Shown: one piece after another, positions 22,012 to 33,418 of the stretch
Position numbering within the stretch: the first letter of the stretch is position 1
Layout: each line of letters starts with the position of its first letter
DNA from: Xenopus tropicalis
Taxonomy: Eukaryota > Chordata > Amphibia > Anura > Pipidae
Length of the DNA stretch: 64,000 bases
Assembly (NCBI RefSeq): GCF_000004195.4
Contig: NC_030678.2
Coordinates: 36,561,701-36,625,700, forward strand
Direction of reading: 5' to 3'
Made by a program: the position numbers and the translations under genes
Notes under the pieces: model-generated
What the model saw: the letters and a program-made list of their open reading frames with translations, nothing else
Told to the model about the DNA's origin: nothing
Databases searched by the model: none

Positions 22012-22328
22012 CAGGTATAGGACCTGTTATCCAGAATGCTTGGAATACAGGGTATTCTGGATCTTTCCGTAATTTGGATCTCCATAACTTACGTCTGCTA
22101 AAAATCATTTAAATATTGAATAAACCCAATAGCCTTGTTTTTCCTTCAATAAGGATTAATTACTTCTTAGTTGGGATCAAATACAAGGTACTATTTTATA
22201 ATTACAGAGAAAAAGGTAATCATTTTTAAAAATTGGAATTTGCCTATAATGGAGTGTATGGGAGATGGGCTTTCCATAATTCGGAACTTTCTGGGTAACG
22301 GATTTCCTGATAAGGGATCCCATACGTG
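22012..22328 (+). mobile_element. CAGGTAT-family DNA element
   Basis: Complete copy with left end CAGGTATAGGACCTG and right end GATCCCATACGTG (one mutation), flanked by TA. The central ATCAAATACAAGGTACTA motif gives its orientation. Confidence 0.83.
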
Positions 22329-23182
22329 TACCTGAAGGAGCTTAATCAAGTAGTTTTAAGCAATGCTGAAACTCATAGAAAGGGTCAATATTTAGATAAC
22401 ACCATTTGCATGTTTTTTATGTATAATAACTTATAAAGATATTTTGTAAAGGTTATCTTAGTAAAATAATGAGTCTGTTATCACTTAACAATATGAATGC
22501 ATGAATCTAGCAGGTTAAAGTTTAATACAATCATGAACACAAAGTCTGAAATTCACTGAAACTGAATACATTGGACCCATGATGTCAGTCAGTCTTTAAG
22601 TAAGTCTAGGATTTGTATTCATTTTAATATCTGCAAAAACTGGCCTCTAGTTGGGATTTTAGCGACTGTGCTTTAAAACCCAGTGGGTGATCTCAAATTC
22701 AGAGAGAGTCTTCTTGCCCAAAATGCTTTCCTTGCGAATCATCTTTTTTTGCTGTACATATGCTATTCAGAATACTACACTACACTGATAAGCCCCAATA
22801 AGGGCAAAACTGGTCTAGTGGGGTTCTTAGTGGTTGAGGTTTCAACTATGACTATAAGGTATTGCATGAATATAGAAATTTCTAGAATGTATAGTATTTT
22901 TCATGCAGATGAGGAGAGTGTTTGTTTATCAGTAATGCTTGTAAACATTTGTGAGCATCTGGTAGTAGTCTGAGTATTAAAATTGAGAGTTTGATGGGGT
23001 GCCTGATTCTTACAATTATGAATAATTGAAATCAGTAATAATAATTTCAATTTTGCAAATAATAATAAAGGGCAAAAAATTGTATTTTGGTGTATGGGTG
23101 TTAGTGCTCAATAGTACCTATTCAGCTATCTAACTATGTGAGGAGAAAGATGTCAACAACTATTTTTCATGCTGACTAAGGC
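22329..23182. other. unannotated AT-rich sequence
   Basis: No gene or repeat recognised. The 96-codon frame 22683-22973 lacks any identifiable domain. Confidence 0.4.
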
Positions 23183-23403
23183 ATCTGTAATAGTGATGAG
23201 CGAATTGGCCCTTTTTGCAAAAGATTTGCGAAATAGCGAAAAATTTGTGAAACGGCGCAAATGTCACCATTTTTTGTTGCATCAATTTTTCTGCAGAGAA
23301 TTTTGTCGCCTGTTTTGCGAAAAAAAACCACCAATGCCGAAATATGGAAATTTGCACACAAATCCTTGCCTGTCGAATTATTTTGCCCATCACTAATCTG
23401 TAG
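23183..23403. mobile_element. TAGTGATG-family hAT-like MITE
   Basis: Ends TAGTGATGAGCGAATT (23191) and TTTTGCCCATCACTA (to 23395) are inverted repeats. Flanks ATCTGTAA (23183-23190) and ATCTGTAG (23396-23403) match at 7 of 8 positions, as for a hAT target duplication. The interior holds TTTGCGAAATAGCGAAAAATT-like words. Four overlapping frames on both strands are incidental. Confidence 0.82.
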
Positions 23404-24678
23404 GGAAAATAATTGCTTTAATATTTGGTACCCTGTGTTGGCCAAAGTGGAGAATATGGGGTTGAACAAAAAGTCACCTGTCTAAAGATAGTCCAAAATA
23501 TGTCCCTATTTATTGGGGCATGATTGGCCAATCAAAAAATGTATTAATTTCTAAGGGGTGTAGAAATAAAAAATAAAAAAAGTGTGGTCACAAGCCCAGG
23601 AAAAAAACAGTATTACATCCAAAAACATACAATTAAAAAAAAGTAATTGCTAAATATTTCAGTAATAATATAAATATAGCAAAGCAAAAAAATATATAAT
23701 GCATAACCATAATGTTTTAATAAATATGTAACTTCTATTTGACTTGCCTCTACAATTAAATACATCTTGCGCCTTGTGAATTGAAGATGAACTCTTCCTT
23801 CAGAAACTGAAAACATGCTTAAGCCTCATCTATCTTTTCTGCGTTCCATATGCATCATCATTTTTTATCCCGAGATCATGTCGTACAATGGTAAATGATG
23901 ATAAAGCCGTAAGGCAGATGATTTGCTAATGATTCAATGATGTATATCACCTCTGTCGACAGAGATGTATGAATGGGCGAACATTCCACTTGAATAAAAT
24001 ACTTTTGAAACATACTGCACCTGTTTTCAATTTGGCCTTCTCTGTAAGTGCAGTCACATTTGAAACAAAAACAAAAAGTATTTGATCATTTTCATCATTG
24101 TCATCCTATCCATATGGCTATATACATGTTTTAATATTGCACGTAAACCTCAAAAACATTTTTAAAGTTTTTTTTTTCATACAATGCATATTTAAACCAT
24201 TTCCCACAAAATAGGCAACTAAAAGTGTGGCTATACTACCAAAGTTTTACAACAGGTATTTACTTTTTTCAGGTATTTTAACTATAGCCAATGCATTTTG
24301 AAATTTTGTTGGAGTTGAATAATACAAGCATTGCCCAAATCGGAGGTTGCTTTTCACAGTCAATAAATGGCAGCTCTTGGTAAATAAAAATCATAAAGGA
24401 ATATCACAAATTTTGTTGTACTGCTTTAACTGCCCTAAAGGCTTATCCTTTAGGTAGGTTGATGGGGTTCCCAATCTAAAGTCCTGTAGAGATGAGATTT
24501 TGTAGGAATGTTTTTTTCTGTCCTACTAGCTTGAAGGTTAGTTAGCAATATGTTGAATATCAATATCACTTCTGTTTATAAACCCTGTTCCAAATAATCA
24601 AAACCATAATTTAGAAACCACAAAATGTTTCTGCAAACTTCAGAAATTACTAGCATTGATTTCCATTTTGAGAGAGTC
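23404..24678. other. unannotated, partly single-copy-looking sequence
   Basis: No gene is recognised. 23820-24010 is less AT-rich and lacks obvious repeat words, so it could be ordinary unique or conserved non-coding sequence. Conservation cannot be judged from one sequence. Confidence 0.35.
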
Positions 24679-25176
24679 TAAGGGGCACATTTACTAAGAC
24701 ACGAATCTGAACCGAATTGGAAAAATTCCGATTTGAAAACGAACATTTTGCGACTTTTTCGTATTTTTAGCGATTTTTTCGGCGTCTTTACGACTTTTCG
24801 GAAATTGTCGCGACTTTTTCGTTACCAATACGATTTGCATGAAAAAACGCGAGTTTTTCATAGCCATTCCGAAAGTTGCGCAAAATCTGGCGATTTTTTC
24901 GTAGCGTTAAAACTTAAAAGGTGCGACGTTTCGCGCAAGTTTTAACTCTACGGAAAAATCGCAACTTTTTGCGCAAGTTTTAACGCTACGAAAAATCGCC
25001 AGATTTTGCGCAACTTTCGGAATGGCTACGAAAAACTCGCATTTTTTCGCACAAATCTTATTAGTAATGAAAAAGTTGCGATAATTTTCCGAAAAAATCG
25101 CAAAATACCGTTCATTACGAAAAAAACGCAATCGGACGCATTCGGCCCGTTCGTGGGTTAGTAAATGTGCCCCTAA
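24679..25176. mobile_element. palindromic PIF/Harbinger-like MITE
   Basis: The 492-bp element (24682-25173) has ends GGGGCACATTTACTAA and TTAGTAAATGTGCCCC and almost complete internal dyad symmetry: ATCTGGCGATTTTTTCGTAG pairs with CTACGAAAAATCGCCAGAT. It is flanked by TAA at 24679-24681 and 25174-25176, fitting the TWA target of PIF/Harbinger. Short antisense frames inside are incidental. Confidence 0.88.
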
Positions 25177-25378
25177 GGGTGAAAACACACAGAGTTACTA
25201 GTAGCAACTACTTGCCACAGCTACTAAACGAGACAATGCTGAGCTTTTACTGATAATTGTTTCTATGTGTGCTTTAGCAGAGGCAGTTCTCTGTATTAGC
25301 TATGGCAGGGAATTTTCTGGTGTTTAGTAGCCGTGGCAAATAGCTGCTACTAAGAAGCTCTGTGTGCCTTCACCCTAA
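25174..25378. mobile_element. second palindromic MITE sharing the TAA target
   Basis: Inverted ends GGGTGAAAACACACAGAG (25177) and CTCTGTGTGCCTTCACCC (to 25375), with interior pairing of GTAGCAACTACTTGCCAC against GTGGCAAATAGCTGCTAC. TAA flanks both ends (25174-25176 and 25376-25378), and the left TAA is the right TAA of the preceding MITE. Confidence 0.87.
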
Positions 25379-25742
25379 AACTTACTCAAACAGCCTATAC
25401 ATTAAGGAATATTAAAAAAACAGACATATTCAGGTTTTTATTCAGTACAACATAAGGCAAAAGCAATTTATCAGTGTGTGCCTGCTTTAGAACTTGTGGT
25501 TATTTTGAGAACATATAAACCTTGAGACAGTTGATCAAGTAAAATCACAGTTTGCTGTGCTAGTGCTGATAGCAAAACAGGAAAAAATTAAGGACCACCA
25601 GGTTATCTAAGTGAACATGGAGAAGAAGCTGCATTAAGGCAATTGAATCCATCAAAGAACGATCCAGGGAGGAGACTCTACATCCCCTACTCCCCCTACT
25701 TAGGTAATTGAAGTCTATTAGTTACATGTAAAAATAATAGAC

Positions 25743-27020
25743 TTTGGGGCACATTAATCAATGTACGATTGAGTCCGAATACAAAAAATTTGTATTGGTT
25801 CGTACTGTGCGTATTTTCTGCAACTTTTTCGTACTTTACTCAACTTTTTTGTACATTTGCGTGACTTTTTCATACTTTGCGACAAAATCATATTGTCGCG
25901 CAAAGTTTCGGATTCATTCAAGCTTCGATAAAGTGACTTTCCTTGGGCCAGGTTGGAGCTGCAGAGTGCCATTGAGCCCTATGGGAGTCTTTCCTTGGGC
26001 CGGGTTGGAGCTGCAGAGTACCATTGAGCCCTATGGGAGACTTTCCTTGGGCCGGGTTGGAGCTGCAGAGTGCCATTGAGCCCTATGGGAGACTTTCCTT
26101 GGGCCAGGTTGGAGCTGCAGAGTACCATTGAGCCCTATGGGAGACTTTCCTTGGGCCGGGTTGGAGCTGCAGAGTGCCATTGAGCCCTATGGGAGACTTT
26201 CCTTGGGCCGGGTTGGAGCTGCAGAGTGCCATTGAGCCCTATGGGAGACTTTCCTTGGGCCAGGTTGGAGCTGCAGAGTGCCATTGAGCCCTATGGGAGG
26301 CTTTCCTTGGGCCGGGTTGGAGCTGCAGAGTGCCATTGAGCCCTATGGGAGACTTTCCTTGGGCCAGGTTGGAGCTGCAGAGTGCCATTGAGCCCTATGG
26401 GAGACTTTCCTTGGGCCGGGTTGGAGCTGCAGAGTGCCATTGAGCCCTATGGGAGGCTTTCCTTGGGCCAGGTTGGAGCTGCAGAGTGCCATTGAGCCCT
26501 ATGGGAGACTTTCCTTGGGCCGGGTTGGAGCTGCAGAGTGCCATTGAGCCCTATGGGAGACTTTCCTTGGGCCAGGTTGGAGCTGCAGAGTGCCATTGAG
26601 CCCTATGGGAGACTTTCCTTGGGCCAGGTTGGAGCTGCAGAGTGCCATTGAGCCCTATGGGAGACTTTCCTTGGGCCAGGTTGGAGCTGCAGAGTGCCAT
26701 TGAGCCCTATGGGAGACTTTCCTTGGGCCGGGTTGGAGCTGCAGAGTGCCATTGAGCCCTATGGGAGACTTTCCTTGGGCCAGGTTGGAGCTGCAGAGTG
26801 CCATTGATTCCTATGGGAGGCTTCCAAAATCATGCACAAAAGGATCAAAGTCAGAAAGGTTTTCCCGCCGTTCACGACCTTTCGATACGAACATTTTGTG
26901 TAATACAATATTATCGTGACTATTTTTTTGTGATATTTGCAATCATCAGAAATTATCATATCTAATTCGAATTTTTCCCATTTCGGGATTCAAACTCGTA
27001 CTGAATGAATGTGCCCCTTT
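25743..27020. mobile_element. palindromic MITE carrying a 52-bp minisatellite
   Basis: The left end GGGGCACATTAATCAATGTA (25746) is inverted at the right as GAATGAATGTGCCCC (to 27017), with TTT on both sides. Further pairing (AGTCCGAATACAAAAAATTT against AATTCGAATTTTTCCC) extends inward. About 190 bp of each arm surround the tandem array at 25936-26819. Without the array it would be a MITE of about 390 bp, much like the one at 24682. Confidence 0.83.
25936..26819. repeat. 52-bp tandem repeat, 17 units
   Basis: The unit begins ACTTTCCTTGGGCC[AG]GGTT and ends GCCATTGAGCCCTATGGGAG; 884 bp equal 17 units exactly. Variation is limited to a few sites: A or G after GGGCC, AGTGCC or AGTACC, and GAGACT, GAGTCT or GAGGCT at the junction. 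The last unit ends GATTCCTATGGGAGG, the likely ancestral MITE sequence. Units abut directly without spacers, and 52 is not a multiple of three, so neither a CRISPR array nor a repeat protein is indicated. Confidence 0.97.
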
Positions 27021-28644
27021 GTATATCTAATTCCTGCAAACACTGCAGAATGTATAAAGATTATGTATATAACGTATTGCCAAAATGAATGCTAACAGTA
27101 ATCATGCTAAAAAAAACTAGATACAGGAATATCAATACAAAATGTACCTATGCCTATTAATATAAAGAAAGATTTTTCTTTTTCAGGTGTGAATTTCAAA
27201 ACTACCCCCACAATACATTATAGCACATTTTTTGTTAGGTGAACAATAACATTCCCAGATTATATATTTAAAGAGTAGAAACATGTAATGTCTTTTCCTG
27301 AAAGAGGAGAACTGAATGCATGTGTATTTTTACAATAGCAGTGAAATCATTGCACCAGCCTCGACACTCACTTTTTGTTGTACTTTGGTGGCATTCCTTC
27401 GGTTCTGAAAGCTGAGTTATTTAGCCTTTACTCCCTACAGAATATATGTGAGTCGAGACATTGTGCAGCAACCTTCGTGTTGTTATTACTTTTTCGTCGA
27501 CTTAATAGGCAAAAGGGACCTGCCTTAAAGGCAAAACTTGTCTTATTTATAACAAAAAAATGTCGACTCCAGGGGACTTGTGACAAATAAATCTGGACGG
27601 TTTGAAATATGATTATATTAAAAACCTGTGCAAATCTCCTTTTTTGTTTTTTAGTAGCCATCTGGGGTCTTGCAAGAATGGTCATGCTGCGGCTAAGTGT
27701 CATGTTATTTCAGTCTTACAGAGGTTTTCTCAAATCAAGTAAATAATGGACTTGTCTGGTTTTGATTTGTTTAACACATGCCATAGATCAGAATCATTGT
27801 TTTTTCCCTCTCTTTTGTGTATTAAGTAGAGGCAATACAGCCATGAAATTCAATGTGTGTGCGTACTTAGGGTATCCATTTCCTACAGCCATCCCTGTTT
27901 TTTTCTAAATTGCTCAATACTGGAGCGTGCACTAGTTTCTTCTGCACTTTTATGATTGTTGTATTTTGTTTTTTAAATTTCCAGTGGGTGTGGGGGTCTT
28001 TAATATTGTGATATACGGAACACAGCATACATAGAGGCTCACACACATAGAAACATCTGTATTCATTTGTTCTGCAGCTTTGTTTTTATTTTTCCTTCAG
28101 TTGTTCTAAAGCTCTATATTGTTTTCAGATTTTTATAGCTAAAAGGAGCCTTTATCAACAAAAATATATTTTCTCATCCAGTCAGTAAATCTGTGTTAAG
28201 GAGATGCCTCAGTAAAAGCGTTTAAGACTTCTATTCGTAATTAATAGGGTAATGAATGTTATCATGGAGGACTCCTTTTAATGAAGTATGGGATTTACCC
28301 AAACTATACCCCACACCTGACAATATGGTTATCTAACACAATATGGTTATCTCACATCTGGGACCCTTATTTAAGCAGAGGTATGTGACATTCCATAAAT
28401 ATATTTGTCATTTTGTCACTCAACATGCCAGAAAGTTTTGTCTTAATTTGAAGGATTTTTAGTGGAGTGCATTTTCCAACTTCCATTTACCTTTTTATTT
28501 CCAAAGAGGTTCTTTTTTCCTTACACTTTGTCTGCATTGCCTCTCAGTTCTTCTACTTTATCAAGTTATTTAACGCTCCAAACCAGAAAATGGTGACATT
28601 TAACGTAAAATATACACACAAATACAAATTAAATTTATTATTGT
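27021..28644. other. unannotated AT-rich sequence
   Basis: No gene or intact repeat is recognised. A ~20-bp direct repeat, CAATATGGTTATCT, lies at 28320-28352. The opposing frames at 27375-27703 have no domain. Confidence 0.4.
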
Positions 28645-29173
28645 TGCTTAGCTTGCTTGATTCTGGTAAGGCCTCACCTTGAGTATGCAGTGCAGTTTTG
28701 GGCTCCAGTCCTTAAGAAGGATATTAATGAGCTGGAGAGAGTGCAGAGACTGCAACTAAACTGGTAAAGGGGATGGAACTATGAGGTTAGACTGTCAAGG
28801 TTGGGGTTGTTTTTTCTGGAAAAAAGGGGATTATAGGCAGATAGGGGATGTTCTTTTTTCCCATAAAAGTGATCAGCGCACCAGAGGTCACCCCTTTAGA
28901 TTAGAGGAACAGAACTTCTATTTGAAGCAGCGTAGGGGGTTTTTCACGGTGAGGGCAGTGAGGTTGGGGAGTTCTTGAACAAGCATAGTATCCAGGGCTA
29001 TTGTGATACTAATATCTACAGTTAGTATAGATGTTAGTATATAGGGTTTATGTATGTGAGTGTATAGATAGGTCAGTATGGGTTTGTGGGTGCTGGGTTT
29101 ACTTGAAAGGGTTGAACTTGATGGACTCTGGTCTTTTTTCAACCTAATGTACCTATGTAACTATGCTTAGCTT
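28645..29173 (+). mobile_element. CR1-like LINE 3' fragment with 10-bp target duplication
   Basis: TGCTTAGCTT occurs at 28645-28654 and 29164-29173 around a CR1 3' fragment. It starts in the reverse transcriptase tail ([20 protein letters not shown], near 28680-28740) and ends ACCTATGTAACTA. About 112 bp from 28666 are identical to 32468 onward. There is an internal deletion relative to the 32366 copy, and the frame is broken. The 10 bases just after the left duplication do not match CR1 and may be filler at the 5' junction. Confidence 0.82.
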
Positions 29174-30030
29174 ACAGCAAATATAAACTTACTTTAGCTA
29201 AAAGGAGAATGCCAAGTTTAGAGAAAAACCCAAAACCCAAGAAAACCCAAAATGTAGTTACTTATAATTTAGTTTTAATACTAATTTGGATCAATACAAA
29301 TAGAAACACGCTATCAACAGCAACACGCACATTCCCAGAAAGCATTATGCACCATTGTGGTCTTCAGCCTCCACTTACCTTTTTTTTTAAAGAAGAACTG
29401 AGAGAAGTATTGTTTTTAGGAAAGTAGGAATGTGTTACAATAACACACCAAGACATAAGGTTTAGTGGCAAACGTATGACTTCAGCCTCAGTGTTCTTTT
29501 TCCCCACATGCTAGCCCACATGTTTGTGCTTAAGCGTGAAACTGTTAGATGCTATTTTTTCCAAATTAAAACTGATAGTAAAGGAAACACAATGATAGGG
29601 CTAATTGGAATTTATGATATTTAAGTACTCTAAGATGTATAGAAATTCTTTAAAAGCACGTGTACTTATGCATATTAACATAATAATCCTAATTTGGGAA
29701 ACAATTTTGTGTATAAAGGCTTTTTGCAAATGAATGTATTTTTCTGAATAGGCAATATATTCTATGGGGCAAATTTATCAAAAACTTGAGACTTCAAGAG
29801 CATATGATGCGTTCCTGCTGGTCAAAAGTTATTCACATTAATGAGAAGTTTAAAAAAAAAAATAGTTTTTTTAACAGTGATTTTTTTTTAAATAGATTAT
29901 TTTGCCATTTTTATGAAAGTTACAACATATTTTGCAAGCTGCTAATATGGTGAAAACATTTTATACCTTTTGTACCTGTCTTGTGCTGTCTGTACTTAAA
30001 TTAAAATAAATAAAAAAAACACTACCCTGG
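29174..30030. other. unannotated AT-rich sequence with a MITE end
   Basis: No gene recognised. GGGGCAAATTTATCAAAAACT at 29766 is a single terminus of the GGGGCAGATTTATCA MITE group without a matching right end. Confidence 0.4.
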
Positions 30031-30038
30031 AACATAAT

Positions 30039-30285
30039 TAGTGATGGTCGAAATAATTTGGCAGGCATGGATTCGCAGCGTATTTCCGCTTTTGCCCATT
30101 GGCGGATTGTTTTGCGAAATGGGTGTCAAAATTTGACACGGAAAGATTCGCTGAACGACAAAAAAATTGTTGCGCGCGTATAAAAAAATGATGCATGTCA
30201 TTGGCATTTTCTCCATTTCGGGAACCTTTTGAAAGGTCCACGTATTTTTTGGCAAAGCGAAACAGGATAGATTCGCTCATCCCTA
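30039..30285. mobile_element. TAGTGATG-family MITE, decayed
   Basis: Left TAGTGATGGTCGAAATAAT and right GATTCGCTCATCCCTA are degraded inverted ends of the same family as 23191 and 35616. Flanking octamers (AACATAAT and TCATGTAC) do not match, so the target duplication has decayed or the end is misjudged. Confidence 0.65.
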
Positions 30286-30389
30286 TCATGTACTTGGCTG
30301 TAATGGCAAAAGGATAGACAACAAAGAGTGGCAGTAAATGGTTTCCTCAGCTCCTCTCAGAGGACGCTTGGTCACACTGCTCTCTACAT

Positions 30390-30762
30390 TTAGAGGCAGA
30401 TTTACTAAAACTCAAATTTATCTTGTTTAATTTTTTTTTTTAAACCATGAATAAACTTATATCCATGAATGTCAGACATTTATTAGAAAATTCTAAGTGA
30501 AAAAGCACGTGCGTGGAAAAAGTTGCACAAGTCGTGAAATGCGTGACTTTTTAAAATTTTCGCACAAAAAACTTGCAAAAGTTCAAAGCAAAGAAACATC
30601 TTCCAGGGAAGGGGCATCTGCTATTGACTTCCACTTGACCTCGACAGGTTGTAGGCAGAGAGTTTTCAGATTCGGAATTGTTGTGGAAAAAAACACATAA
30701 TAACAATAATAAATATAAATCTTGAAGTTTTTTTCCTGCGGCTCAGTAAATGCCCCCCTTGG
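30390..30762. mobile_element. palindromic MITE (TTTACTAAAA family)
   Basis: Left end GGCAGATTTACTAAAACTCA and right end GGCTCAGTAAATGCCCCCC are inverted. The words TTCCAGGGAAGGGGCATCTG, CTATTGACTTCCAC and GACCTCGACAGGTTGTAGGC match the 54432 element (GGGACATCTGCCATTGGCTT, GATCTCGGCAAGTT). Confidence 0.65.
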
Positions 30763-30782
30763 AATGCCATCCCTGGATTTCT

Positions 30783-31140
30783 CAGAAGTGAATCTTCCCT
30801 TAGTTGCTACAAATAAATTCAAAGCCTACCTTTTGGAGCATATGCATAACGTTTGCCCCACTTCTGGCAGTGCCAACCACTGTAATCTGGGGCACTTAAC
30901 TTGCTTCTATTTGTGTCTGGAAGTTATTAAGTTATTCACCCATCCATTTAGATTGCAAGCTTTACAGGGTAGGAACATCTTTTCTATTGTCACTTTAACA
31001 CTTAGCACTTAATGTTTATTGTAACTGTACTTTTTATTTATCTGTATTTATTATTTGAATGCTCCTTGTTTGGTTTAATGATGTATTATTCTACTGAACA
31101 GAGCTGTGTGCATACATATCACTATAAAAATAAAAATATA
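30783..31140 (+). mobile_element. LINE 3' end of L2-like type
   Basis: It contains TTCAAAGCCTACCTTTTGGA, AGATTGCAAGCTTTACAGGG and TAGGAACATC, and ends in ATAAAAATAAAAATATACAT. The layout (end of reading frame, TTGCAAGCT...CAGGG, AT-rich tail) matches L2-like 3' ends elsewhere in the window but is a different subfamily. Confidence 0.45.
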
Positions 31141-31144
31141 CATA

Positions 31145-31450
31145 TTAATGACCTTGAGATGGCATTGTAAGTACTGTCTCTAATTCAGCTGATACTAAAT
31201 TGTGCTAAAGTATAAGTTTCAGGATGTAGCTACTTTGCCAAGAGATTTGACTAAATTGGAGAACTGGGCAACAAATGAGGTTAAATGTTGATAAATGCAA
31301 GAATATGCACAGATATCATAAATGTTATTTATACACTAAATAGTAGTGTGCTGGGAGCATCCTTAATTGAGAAGGATTTGGGTTTTTTTCTGGATAACAA
31401 ACTCTATAATGCCAGACAACATTAGTCAGTGGTTACCAAAGTGCTATAAA
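31145..31450 (+). mobile_element. CR1-like reverse transcriptase fragment
   Basis: In shifting frames the plus strand reads INDLE near the start, DLTKLENWATNE around 31248 and EKDLGFFLDNKLYNARQ around 31371. These correspond in order to the CR1/L2 reverse transcriptase region after the catalytic YADD motif (L-LENWA, then EKDLGV-LDN-L). The YADD itself is not recognisable. Multiple stops show it is dead. It is followed directly by a T2 fragment. Confidence 0.75.
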
Positions 31451-31459
31451 GGAGGTAGG

Positions 31460-31826
31460 AAGGAAGGTAAATAAAGCCATAAACACACACAGTAATGCTG
31501 TCAAAAGAAAGATAGCATTTTTTACTTCTATTCTGCACACATGATCTTTGGTATCAGACTTCCTTCTCTGAGTCAAACCTCCAGGGCCTGGGCTTGAACA
31601 TGCTCAGCTTGCTCCTCTCTCCCTCTTCCCTTCCCTCCCCTTCCGCTGTAATCTGAGCCCAGAGCACAGACGTGTAGGCAGGAAGTGAAGTCATACCAAG
31701 CTAATATGGCAGCTGCTATCTTGAACAAACACAGAGAGCGTCTAGTGGTAAAGCATTCTACAGAATAAATGCTAATGGCTAATCTATTGGGAATAAATTG
31801 CATTAATAACTTTTCTTCTCCTTTAA
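31460..31826. mobile_element. T2/Kolobok-type MITE (subfamily B), left-truncated
   Basis: It shares AAGCCATAAACACAC, GTATCAGACTTCC, TCTATTGGGAATAAATTGC and the right end TTTTCTTCTCCTTTAA with the copies at 5069 and 58922. The right TTAA is at 31823-31826. Confidence 0.68.
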
Positions 31827-32365
31827 CTAGAGGGATGCATGGATTCAATTTGTAGATGTAAACTACAATGTAATGAATTCAGTAACTAGTGTTTATCCAT
31901 TTCTGTTTCTTCATCTCTGTGTAACACTGTGGCCTTCCATGTCAGCTGTTTTATTCTGTTTCTGGTCTGCAGATGTTAAAAGTGTTCCCCCATTCATTCC
32001 ATAACAGCAGTATTTCAGCATCTTGTTAACCTTGTAAATGTTCATAACATGCTTAGCCAGTAATATATTACTTGCATACAGTATGTCCTTACAGTTTTAA
32101 CTCTGAATTAGGCAACCATTTGCAGATAAAATATTAATCTTGCCAAGATGGATATTAATATTTACAACTTTTAAGGGGAAGAGAAGGAAAAAATAAGGAA
32201 TGCTTTGAAGGTGAAAATGAATTAAGTCCTTTTCAACATAGTGCCAAGAAGAATAACATAAACTAGGCAGCTTGATTATCTTCCCAGGGGTAACTGTAAA
32301 GATAAAAACATGTTGATAGTTTCTTCCTATTATTCTGTACTGAAATGTGGTCACCTATGTGGCAA
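31827..32365. other. unannotated AT-rich sequence
   Basis: No gene or repeat recognised. Confidence 0.4.
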
Positions 32366-33040
32366 CCACATTCTGTGGCTACTAAAGCAAATAAAGTGCT
32401 GTCTTGTATAAAAAAGGGCATTGACTCAAGGGATGAAAACATAATTTTGCCCCTTTATAGGTCCCTGGTAAGGCCTCACCTTGAGTATGCAGTGCAGTTT
32501 TGGGCTCCAGTCCTTAAGAAGGATATTAATGAGCTGGAGAGAGTGCAGAGACTGCAACTAAACTGGTAAAGGGGATGGAAGTTGTAAACTATGAGGTGAG
32601 ACTGTCGAGGTTGGGGTTGTTTTCTCTGAAAAAAAGGTACTTGTGAGGGGACATGATTACTCTAGACAAATACATTAGAGGAGATTATAGGCAGATGGGG
32701 GATATTCTTTTTTCCCATAAAAAACACAGAGCCCCCCCCCCCCCCTTTAGATTAGAGGAACAGAACTTTCATTTGAAACAGCATAAATGTGTTTTCACAG
32801 TGAGGGCAGTGAGGTTGGGGAATGCCTTTCCTAGTGATGTGGTAATGGCCGATTCTAGTAATGTCTTTAAGAGGGGCTTGGATGATTTCTTAAACAAGCA
32901 TAGTATCCAAGGCTATTGTGATACTAAAATCTACAGTTAGTATTGATGTTGGTTTATGTATTTGAGTGTATGTGTGTATAGATAGGTCAGTATAGGTTTG
33001 TGTGTGCTGGGTTTACTTGGATGGGAACCCTATGTAACTA
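32366..33040 (+). mobile_element. CR1-like LINE, 5'-truncated, best-preserved copy
   Basis: An open frame (32345-32569) reads [40 protein letters not shown] and [14 protein letters not shown], the C-terminal reverse transcriptase region of CR1/L2-clade LINEs. A second frame (32653-32940) continues the end of ORF2 after a stop and frameshift: FFTVRAVRLGNAF-like sequence and DVVMADSSNVFKRGLDDFLN. The 3' end is AACCCTATGTAACTATGTAA. A run of 13 C at 32733-32745 disrupts the frame. Upstream palm motifs are absent. Confidence 0.88.
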
Positions 33041-33418
33041 TGTAAAGTGGAACATATATTGGATAAAAATATGGATGTCTAAATTATGCCACATTACCCC
33101 TTACTGGATGACAGAAGTAGTGCAGCAGTGGTTCCTAATCTGTAATTTGGAAAATCCAATCTTTTCATGGTATTTACAAAAAGATGCATATTGTTCTTCA
33201 GGTATTTTCTCTTTGTGCCACATTGACACTTCATCTGAATTTAAGGTGAGTATTTTCAGAGTCCACACCATTTTCAGCCTTCATATCTTCCCAACAATAG
33301 CCTGTACTTATTTTCAAAACAGGGAAGTTCAGATAAATGCCTCATCTCTTCCTAAGTGAACATATGATTCTTTGTCTCATGTTATATTCATCATCTCTAA
33401 CCCATTGCTATGTAGTAG
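33041..33418. other. unannotated sequence
   Basis: No gene or repeat recognised. The 119-codon frame 33000-33359 starts in the CR1 3' end and has no known domain. Confidence 0.4.

Noticed and set aside
25936..26819. CRISPR-like array
   Set aside because: The 52-bp units abut directly with no unique spacers, lie within a eukaryotic MITE and have no cas genes nearby.
32345..32569. Host gene encoding a reverse-transcriptase-like protein
   Set aside because: It matches the CR1-clade LINE C-terminus, is 5'-truncated, carries stops and has a LINE 3' end, so it is a retrotransposon remnant.
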